NCBI GenBank assembly: GCA_029262935.1
Contig: JAJCYK010000147.1
Location: 1-5,613, forward strand
Direction of reading: 5' to 3'
Length of the DNA: 5,613 nucleotides
Source of the DNA: Cytophagales bacterium
Lineage (GTDB): Bacteria > Bacteroidota > Bacteroidia > Cytophagales > Cyclobacteriaceae
Part shown: one piece after another, positions 1-5,613 of the stretch
Position numbering within the stretch: the first letter of the stretch is position 1
Layout: the number at the start of each line of letters is the position of its first letter
Translations under genes and position numbers: made by a program
The notes under the pieces: model-generated
What the model saw: only the letters and a program-made list of their open reading frames with translations
Told to the model about the DNA's origin: nothing
The model's database searches: none

Positions 1-96
1 GGAATTGATCTGAAAAAGCGAATGATACTGCAAAAATCTGATTTTGTACTATTCTAATTTTCCGACGACTTTAAGTAAAACTAAATTCACCAAACT
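1..96 (+). promoter_or_regulatory. Leader of the SusC/SusD operon with only a weak promoter candidate
   Basis: This AT-rich stretch precedes the SusC start and should hold the operon's promoter or the end of its leader. The best match to the Bacteroidota -7 element (TAnnTTTG) is TGATTTTG at 39-46, with one mismatch. It would place the transcript start near 53 and give a leader of about 44 nt. No TTTG-like -33 element lies at the right spacing upstream, so the call is weak. The same bases form the right arm of a short imperfect inverted repeat (31-46). The sequence just before the ATG is A-rich with no Shine-Dalgarno motif, which is normal in this phylum. No gene is supportable here. Confidence 0.2.
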
Positions 97-3000
97 ATGC
101 TAAACTTTATCTCTAAATTAATTTTTGGTGTTCTTTTCCTAGCGGGAGGTCAGCTCTATGCACAGAATGTGTCTGGAACAATTACTGACGGTACCAATGG
201 CGAGGGATTGCCTGGAGTAAACATCCTGATTAAAGGTACTACTAGTGGTACCATATCAGATCTGGATGGAAACTTCAACCTTCAAGCTGCTTCGGACGCC
301 GTACTGGTGTTTTCTTTTGTAGGTTACCAAGCTCAAGAGGTTGCGGTAAACAGCAGAACTACTGTAAACGTAGCCTTGGCCCCTGATCTTACGGAATTAT
401 CTGAGATTGTGGTGGTAGGCTATGGTACGCAAAAGAAAAAGGACTTGACCGGAGCGATTGGGTCCATTAATGCGGACCAAATAGTTAACAAACCTATCAT
501 TAGTCCAGATCAGGCTTTGGCGGGTACCATAGCAGGTATCAATATTACCAACCGTAGTGGAGATCCTGCTGCTCCTATTAATGTGAGAATAAGAGGAACA
601 GGTACTGTTGGTAACAACCAACCTCTGTGGGTAATTGATGGCGTGGCTATTGTTCAAACTAACAACATTACCGTTAATACCTCTTCTACCACGGATTCCA
701 ATCCTTTGGCGGGGATTAACCCAAATGACATCGAGTCCATTGATGTACTTAAAGATGCTTCAGCCGCAGCTATTTATGGCTCACGGGCTGCGAACGGTGT
801 TATAATCGTAACGACAAAAAGAGGTAAAGCAGGAAGAACCAGTGTTACTTACAGTGGGTATGCTGGAGCCAGTAAAGTACGTGAGACTTTGGATGTACTC
901 AACGTGCAACAGTATATCGACATACAAGGCGAATTAGGACGTGATGTAAGCCAGTTCAGTGGCTCACCTACTGTGGATTGGCAAGATGCTATTTTCAAGA
1001 GCGGTCCCATGCAAAGTCACAACATCTCTGTAAGTGGAGGTAGTGAAAACATGAACTTCCTGGTATCCGGTGGTTACCTTAAACAAGAGGGTATTGAGCC
1101 TTCGCAAGACTTTGAAAGATATTCATTCAAAGCCAATACAGATGTTAATGTTGGGGAACGATTTAAGTTCGGCGAATCAGTCTTAATAAGCTTTACAGAT
1201 CGCCAAACCCAAGCAGAAGGCGGAGGGCTACTAGCTGGATTTAACTCCGTACTTAATGCTCCTTATTTTCAACCTTTTGGCGATGGACCGTTAGGTTATA
1301 ATTTAGAGTCCGTGGCGAACATAGGCGAAGGCTCTGCGACTAACCGATTGTTTCGAACTGATCCCAGGATCAACCGTACGGATATTAGCGCACGTAAAGT
1401 ATTGGGAAGTATATTTGGAGAGGTCGAAATTATTGAGGGTTTAAAGTTCAGAATGACCGCTGGCATTGACTATAACGTGGGTATCGGGGACACTCAGCAA
1501 TTTGAGACCACTTTCGATGGTAATTCCATCAGACAATCCCTATTGGTGTCTTCTCGCCCTATTGAGTTAACAACCAATTGGACGAATACTTTAACCTACC
1601 AACGAAGTTTTGGTGACCACGAGTTTACAGCCTTAATAGGATACGAAGAAACTAATTTTAGATTTGACAAAGTTAGAATCCAAGGTAGGAACCTGTTTAA
1701 TCCCAATTTTGCAAGTAGTGGTACTGCGGTAGCCGCAGGGAATGAAGGTGATCATTGGGCACTTAGAGGTCAATTGGGACGTTTAACATACAACTATCAA
1801 GGAAAATACCTGGCTACAATAAACGTACGTAGAGATGAAACTTCTAGATTTGCAGACGGTAACCGTGATGATGTCTTTCTATCCGGTTCTGTAGGATGGA
1901 GAATATCTTCGGAAGATTTCTTTCCCACCAATAATTTTATAGATGATCTGAAAATAAGAGCAGGTTGGGGGCAAGCAGGTAATCAATTTACCGGAGTAAA
2001 CTTCGCCTTCTTAAGCGCTTTACAAACGACTATTTTCTACATTACAGGGGATGGTCAAAATGTGATTCGAGGTCCCGCACCCGTCACCTTTGCTAATCCA
2101 GATCTGAAATGGGAAACCAGTAATCAGCTGGACATTGGATTTGATGCTTCTATGTTAGACGGACGATTAAGTCTGACATTTGACTATTACAGCAAGACGA
2201 GTAAGGATGTGTTGATTGGACTGCCTATACCATTTGTTTCTGGATTCTTCTTACCAGCAGATGCTAACGTAGGGGAAATTAAGAACACGGGAATCGAAAT
2301 TGCCGCAAGATATCAAAACACTGTGGGTCAATTCACTTATAGTATAAGCGGTAATCTTACTACCAACAATAATGAAGTAACAGATTTGGGTACCGTGCCC
2401 AATATTATTACAGGTATAGGTGGTGCTCAAACGCACCGTACGGTAGTAGGTGAATCCTTAGGACATTTCTTTGGATATCAAACGGACGGAATTTATCAGA
2501 CTCAAGAAGAAGCTGATGCCGCCTTACCGGATGCGTTCTCCTCTGGGGCTTCCCCAGGTGATATACGATTTGTAGATGTTAATGGCGATGGCACCGTTGA
2601 TTCTAACGACAGAACGATACTGGGAAGCCCCTTACCAGGATTCTTCTATGGAGTTAATTTACAAGGTGCTTATAAGAATTTCGACCTATCCATTCAACTA
2701 AGAGGAGTGGGTGATCGTCAGATTTATAACCAAACCCGTACTAGCTTGGAAAGCTTATCTGGAAATAACAACTTCTCAACTCGAGTCTTGGACCGCTGGA
2801 CGGGACCAGGAACTAGTAATGAGATTCCTCGACTTACCAGAGATGATCCTAACGGCAACAATCGCTTCTCTTCACGTTGGATTGAAGATGCCGGTTATCT
2901 AAGATTCCAAAATGTGCAACTTGGATTTACCATCCCCGCTTCAACTTTAGAAAAAGTAAGTAAAGGATGGGTCTCGGACATGCGTATCTATGTAGCTGCG

Positions 3001-3159
3001 CAGAATTTATTCACCATTACAGACTATCTAGGATTTGATCCTGAAGTTACACGAAATCAGAGTTTCCAAAAAGGAGAATTTCCTTTGGCGTCAGGAACTG
3101 ATGGTGGCGTTTCACCTCAACCTAGAATTTTCCAAGTTGGATGGTCAGTTACTTTCTAA
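97..3159 (+). CDS. SusC/RagA-family TonB-dependent outer-membrane transporter
   Basis: Predicted outer-membrane active transporter that imports a ligand captured by its SusD partner, powered by TonB/ExbBD. The 1020-residue length is usual for SusC proteins. Residues 1-22 form a Sec signal peptide with a likely cleavage after LYA (mature Gln23). Residues about 24-98 are a carboxypeptidase D regulatory-like domain, with GLPGVNILIKGTTSGTISD and FSFVGYQ. The SusC signature SEIVVVGYGTQKKKDLTGAI (102-121) contains the TonB-box region. A plug domain follows (about 110-245), with RIRGTGT, DIESIDVLKDASAAAIYGSR and GVIIVTTKRGK. The rest is beta-barrel, including DVNGDGTVDSNDR (827-839), AGYLRFQNVQLGF (932-944) and a terminal Phe typical of outer-membrane proteins. 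There is no N-terminal STN domain, so sigma/anti-sigma signalling through this protein is not indicated. The ATG at 97 is the first possible start, since an in-frame TAA lies at 82-84. The SusD gene follows after 18 nt, implying co-transcription. The substrate is unknown and the gene appears intact. Confidence 0.97.
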   Translation: MLNFISKLIFGVLFLAGGQLYAQNVSGTITDGTNGEGLPGVNILIKGTTSGTISDLDGNFNLQAASDAVLVFSFVGYQAQEVAVNSRTTVNVALAPDLTELSEIVVVGYGTQKKKDLTGAIGSINADQIVNKPIISPDQALAGTIAGINITNRSGDPAAPINVRIRGTGTVGNNQPLWVIDGVAIVQTNNITVNTSSTTDSNPLAGINPNDIESIDVLKDASAAAIYGSRAANGVIIVTTKRGKAGRTSVTYSGYAGASKVRETLDVLNVQQYIDIQGELGRDVSQFSGSPTVDWQDAIFKSGPMQSHNISVSGGSENMNFLVSGGYLKQEGIEPSQDFERYSFKANTDVNVGERFKFGESVLISFTDRQTQAEGGGLLAGFNSVLNAPYFQPFGDGPLGYNLESVANIGEGSATNRLFRTDPRINRTDISARKVLGSIFGEVEIIEGLKFRMTAGIDYNVGIGDTQQFETTFDGNSIRQSLLVSSRPIELTTNWTNTLTYQRSFGDHEFTALIGYEETNFRFDKVRIQGRNLFNPNFASSGTAVAAGNEGDHWALRGQLGRLTYNYQGKYLATINVRRDETSRFADGNRDDVFLSGSVGWRISSEDFFPTNNFIDDLKIRAGWGQAGNQFTGVNFAFLSALQTTIFYITGDGQNVIRGPAPVTFANPDLKWETSNQLDIGFDASMLDGRLSLTFDYYSKTSKDVLIGLPIPFVSGFFLPADANVGEIKNTGIEIAARYQNTVGQFTYSISGNLTTNNNEVTDLGTVPNIITGIGGAQTHRTVVGESLGHFFGYQTDGIYQTQEEADAALPDAFSSGASPGDIRFVDVNGDGTVDSNDRTILGSPLPGFFYGVNLQGAYKNFDLSIQLRGVGDRQIYNQTRTSLESLSGNNNFSTRVLDRWTGPGTSNEIPRLTRDDPNGNNRFSSRWIEDAGYLRFQNVQLGFTIPASTLEKVSKGWVSDMRIYVAAQNLFTITDYLGFDPEVTRNQSFQKGEFPLASGTDGGVSPQPRIFQVGWSVTF

Positions 3160-3177
3160 TTTCAAAGCTATAGAGAT

Positions 3178-4722
3178 ATGAAACGAAACTATAGAATATA
3201 TAATAAGCTAGCCATGATGAAAAAGCTAACCTTGATGGTGGTACTGTTCATAGGATTTAATTCCTGTAATGAATTGGACTTACTCCCTTTGGACAGAGTA
3301 ACTACCGCCACTTTTTACAAGACATCTACGGATTTTGACGGCGCCATGTTCGCTGCGTATAGTTCCATTCAGGATTTCTGGGGAACCAGTACGGAAACGC
3401 TCTCCGAAAGAGGTGAGTTTTGGAAAATAACCATGGTGATTACCGATGATGTGGCTGCCGATGATGTCACATCAGATGGAATTTCGCAAGACATCGATAA
3501 CTTGTTTATCCGGGCCAGTGACGTGCCTTTTGCAGCCGTTTACACCCAAATATATGAGGGCATTTTCAGGGCCAATACCGTGCTGGAAAATTTGGATGGC
3601 GAAAATGAGCTAACTGCAGAACAAAAGTCGGTTTTTGAAGGAGAAGCAAAGTTTTTAAGGGCTTGGTTCCATTTTCAGGCACTGAAGTTGTTTGGAACAC
3701 CTCCCGCTGCACTCCAAATCATACCAGGCCTTGCAGATCAAGCTTTGCCTAATGCCACCCAAGCTGATTTATATACAGCAATACTGGCAGATTTTCAAAC
3801 TGCGGCCAGCAACCTACCTGAATCATGGGGTAGTGACAATACTGGACGAGTCACTTCATGGGCGGCGAAAGCTTACATAGGAAAAGTGCAGGTATGGCAA
3901 GAGGATTTCGCGGGGGCAATTACTACGTTTGAAGATGTGATTGCTACGGGTCCTTATTCCTTACTTTCCAGCTACGAAGAAGTGTTTGCGTTTGACAACG
4001 AAAACAATTCAGAATCCATTTTTGAAATTCAGTACGGTGGTCCATTTTCGGATGATAACCTGTGGGTATTTGATGATACACACTCTGAAAATTTCAAAGC
4101 TTCTCAAGGTACCGGCCGTGGTTGGTATTGGGATGCGGGTAACGGAGCCCCCGGTGGAAAACTGGGATGGTGGGCACCCACTGATGATCTTTTAAATGCT
4201 TATGAAGCAGGTGATGAGAGAAAAGGGGTTACTGTTTATGAAGACGGCGACATGTATTTCACAACCTTTACCTCTTTACCCTATGATAACTCGTGGTCCA
4301 GCACCGGTATGACTTTGAAAAAGTATCGAGGTGAACGAAATACCGTACCTGCAAATCACGCACCGAATCAACAGGCTGATTTTAACAACGAACGCTGGTA
4401 TCGCTTTGGAGAATTAAAACTTCTTTATGCGGAAGCGTTATTAATGACAGGTAGAGCAGGTGACGCTACAGATGAAATTAATGACATCCGAGGAAGGGCT
4501 GGATTAGCTGATTTAGCAGGAACAGCGACCCTGGCGGATTTACAACAAGAAAAACGAGTGGAGATGGCTTTAGAACCACACCGCTGGTTTGATATTGTAC
4601 GTTGGGATTTGGGTCCTACTGTTTTTGGCGCCGCCTGGGATGCTAAATTTGAAGTGTTTCCTTTTCCGCAGTCGGAAATTGATCGATCCGGAGGATTGTT
4701 AAACCAGAACGCCGGTTACTAA
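3178..4722 (+). CDS. SusD/RagB-family surface nutrient-binding lipoprotein
   Basis: Predicted extracellular lipoprotein that binds the ligand and closes as a lid over the SusC barrel encoded 18 nt upstream. The 514-residue length is normal. The N-terminus carries a lipoprotein signal with candidate lipidated Cys30 (GFNSC). The helical TPR-like SusD core shows GEAKFLRAWFHFQALKLFG (155-173), LYTAILADFQTAASNLP (198-214), GRVTSWAAKAYIGKV (223-237) and SIFEIQY (280-286). The C-terminal SusD/RagB domain shows RFGELKLLYAEALL (409-422), INDIRGRAGL (434-443), EKRVEMALEPHRWFDIVRW (458-476) and the ending FPFPQSEID...LLNQNAGY. Start choice is uncertain. ATG 3178 gives a long basic n-region, while Met13 or Met14 (3214 or 3217) would leave a more compact signal, MKKLTLMVVLFIGFNSC. 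Position 3178 was kept because it is closest to the SusC stop and has AGAG just upstream. No frameshift or missing domain is seen. The ligand is not predictable, since SusD proteins bind varied glycans and other compounds. Confidence 0.96.
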   Translation: MKRNYRIYNKLAMMKKLTLMVVLFIGFNSCNELDLLPLDRVTTATFYKTSTDFDGAMFAAYSSIQDFWGTSTETLSERGEFWKITMVITDDVAADDVTSDGISQDIDNLFIRASDVPFAAVYTQIYEGIFRANTVLENLDGENELTAEQKSVFEGEAKFLRAWFHFQALKLFGTPPAALQIIPGLADQALPNATQADLYTAILADFQTAASNLPESWGSDNTGRVTSWAAKAYIGKVQVWQEDFAGAITTFEDVIATGPYSLLSSYEEVFAFDNENNSESIFEIQYGGPFSDDNLWVFDDTHSENFKASQGTGRGWYWDAGNGAPGGKLGWWAPTDDLLNAYEAGDERKGVTVYEDGDMYFTTFTSLPYDNSWSSTGMTLKKYRGERNTVPANHAPNQQADFNNERWYRFGELKLLYAEALLMTGRAGDATDEINDIRGRAGLADLAGTATLADLQQEKRVEMALEPHRWFDIVRWDLGPTVFGAAWDAKFEVFPFPQSEIDRSGGLLNQNAGY

Positions 4723-4761
4723 AGTATTTTAGATTACACCAGTTCATAGGAGCAGTTTAGT

Positions 4762-4795
4762 GAGGGAGTTTGTGGTTACACCACCAAACTCCCTC
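4762..4795 (+). terminator. Rho-independent-type terminator after the SusD gene
   Basis: The arms GAGGGAGTTTG (4762-4772) and CAAACTCCCTC (4785-4795) pair perfectly over 11 bp. The stem continues as TGGT/ACCA past a single bulged C and closes on a TAC loop. It begins 39 nt after the SusD stop and is followed by a short, interrupted T-rich tract (CTTTATTTA). It probably ends the SusC-SusD transcript and separates it from the gene starting at 4896. The broken T tract leaves room for partial read-through. Confidence 0.78.
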
Positions 4796-4895
4796 CTTTA
4801 TTTACAGCTTGGGTTAGGACTTTATACTCCAAGCAAGTTGGTTTCTCTATGTATGCATGGTATTTATCAATAATTGACTTACTTTCTAAGGTTGT
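4796..4895 (+). other. Leader of the third gene; no clear promoter motif
   Basis: This 100-nt stretch lies between the hairpin and the start of the VCBS-repeat lipoprotein gene and contains no supportable gene. If the hairpin is an efficient terminator, a promoter must lie here. The closest resemblance to TAnnTTTG is TATGTATG at 4848-4855, with one mismatch, but no -33 element is suitably spaced. AAGG at 4888-4891 sits 4 nt before the ATG and could act as a weak ribosome-binding site, which is uncertain in this phylum. Confidence 0.25.
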
Positions 4896-5613
4896 ATGAA
4901 AAAACTTTGGAGTTTAAGCGGCGCATACTGTTTCCTCTTGATAACCTTCGTGGCATGTCATCAAGAACCACGATTGTTTAAGGAAATGCCCGCTAATGTC
5001 ACGGGTGTGGATTTTGTAAATCAACTCCAGTATGACGACTCATTAACAGTTTTGGAGTTTGAGTACATGTACAATGGGGCTGGAGTAGCCGTAGGAGATG
5101 TTAATAACGATGGGTTATTGGATATCTATTTCACTGCTAACATGACCTCCAATAGATTGTACATCAATCAGGGTGATTGGAAATTTCAAGACATAACCAC
5201 CAGTGCAGGACTATCTTCAGAAGGCTGGTCCAATGGTGTATGTATGGTTGATATCAACCAAGATGGCTTTCTTGATATTTATGTAAGCCGAGGAGGACCT
5301 CGAGGAACGAAACCCGCGAATAGGGCCAATTTGCTCTATATTAACAACGGCGACCTCACGTTCACTGAAGCTGCCAAAGACTTTGGATTGGGCAATGAAG
5401 AATATAGCGTGCAAGCTGCCTTCCTGGACTACGATCTGGATGGAGATTTGGATGTTTACCTCCTTAGTAATGCACTAGTAAATTTTAACCGCAATACCTC
5501 TCGACCTATCGAGACTTCAGGTAAGGCCCCTTCGGCTGACAAACTTTTTAGAAACAATGGAGACCATACTTTCAGCGAAGTATCCGAAGAAGCTGGGATT
5601 CTGATCGAAGGAT
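4896..5613 (+). CDS. FG-GAP/VCBS-repeat lipoprotein, CRTAC1-like (N-terminal part, cut by window edge)
   Basis: Only the first 239 codons are visible and the frame stays open to the edge. The N-terminus is a lipoprotein signal: Lys2-Lys3, a hydrophobic core and the lipobox FVAC with Cys21. Export and membrane anchoring, probably at the outer membrane, are therefore likely. Three calcium-binding-type loops of the FG-GAP/VCBS beta-propeller class follow at regular spacing: DVNNDGLLD (68-76), DINQDGFLD (119-127) and DYDLDGDLD (178-186). Each is followed by I/V-Y, and between them lie LYINQGDWKFQDITTSAGL-like and LFRNNGDHTFSEVSEEAGI strands. This pattern matches the large Bacteroidota proteins annotated as VCBS repeat or CRTAC1 family, which commonly end in an ASPIC/UnbV domain. 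That domain would lie beyond the window and is inferred only. The start is well fixed, because an in-frame TAA at 4887-4889 leaves ATG 4896 as the first possible start and the signal peptide requires it. The biochemical role is unknown. Likely options are calcium-stabilised binding or adhesion at the cell surface, perhaps linked to the SusCD pair upstream. Confidence 0.92.
   Translation, partial: MKKLWSLSGAYCFLLITFVACHQEPRLFKEMPANVTGVDFVNQLQYDDSLTVLEFEYMYNGAGVAVGDVNNDGLLDIYFTANMTSNRLYINQGDWKFQDITTSAGLSSEGWSNGVCMVDINQDGFLDIYVSRGGPRGTKPANRANLLYINNGDLTFTEAAKDFGLGNEEYSVQAAFLDYDLDGDLDVYLLSNALVNFNRNTSRPIETSGKAPSADKLFRNNGDHTFSEVSEEAGILIEG

Noticed and set aside
1..57. Open frame from the left edge to a TAA at 55-57, which could be the last 18 codons of an upstream gene
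   Set aside because: Eighteen codons without a recognisable motif are expected by chance; nothing supports a real C-terminus.
190..537. Several GGTACC/GGTACT occurrences early in the SusC gene (for example near 190, 235, 248 and 523)
   Set aside because: They encode Gly-Thr pairs in the regulatory-like and plug domains, have irregular spacing and fit codon preference rather than a DNA repeat.
397..657. Minus-strand open frame of 86 codons inside the SusC gene
   Set aside because: It lies fully within a strongly supported family gene, has no recognisable domain and is a shadow of the coding strand. The same applies to minus-strand frames at 2251-2436 and 5217-5414.
2711..2902. Plus-strand frames of 62-84 codons overlapping the SusC and SusD genes (2711-2902, 3692-3880, 3941-4195)
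   Set aside because: They are out-of-frame shadows of conserved SusC/SusD coding sequence with no start context or protein family resemblance.
3157..3180. The SusC stop and SusD start are in the same reading frame, only six codons apart, so stop read-through would fuse the two proteins
   Set aside because: The SusD lipoprotein signal needs its own free N-terminus, and nothing around the TAA suggests recoding. A same-frame arrangement arises by chance one time in three.
1..5613. Searched by eye for tRNA/rRNA genes, CRISPR arrays, insertion-sequence ends, attachment sites and riboswitches
   Set aside because: No cloverleaf, regular direct-repeat array, transposase fragment or long terminal inverted repeat was seen; the window is almost wholly coding.

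Overview
The window looks like part of a Bacteroidota chromosome, probably a free-living Cytophagia or Flavobacteriia-type member. This rests on a SusC/RagA TonB-dependent receptor followed directly by a SusD/RagB lipoprotein, a pairing essentially confined to that phylum. Moderate-to-low GC, A-rich leaders and weak or absent Shine-Dalgarno sequences fit as well. The exact genus cannot be read from the sequence.

Layout, all on the + strand: positions 1-96 are upstream leader with no supportable gene. Positions 97-3159 encode a complete SusC-like outer-membrane transporter (1020 aa). After an 18-nt gap, 3178-4722 encode a complete SusD-like surface lipoprotein (514 aa). A strong hairpin at 4762-4795 probably ends this two-gene transcript. 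A third gene starts at 4896 and runs off the right edge. Its first 239 residues form a lipoprotein with three FG-GAP/VCBS-type calcium-binding repeats, resembling the CRTAC1-like (ASPIC/UnbV) family.

How they work together: by family knowledge, SusD caps the extracellular face of the SusC barrel and captures a ligand. SusC then imports it across the outer membrane with TonB/ExbBD energy. The third protein is probably also an outer-membrane or surface lipoprotein. It may belong to the same locus, but the terminator suggests separate transcription. No glycoside hydrolase, sulfatase, peptidase, sigma/anti-sigma pair or hybrid two-component regulator lies within the window, so the imported substrate cannot be named. 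No RNA gene, mobile element, CRISPR array or clearly new system was found. The main point of interest is the SusCD pair next to a CRTAC1-like lipoprotein rather than a recognisable degradative enzyme.
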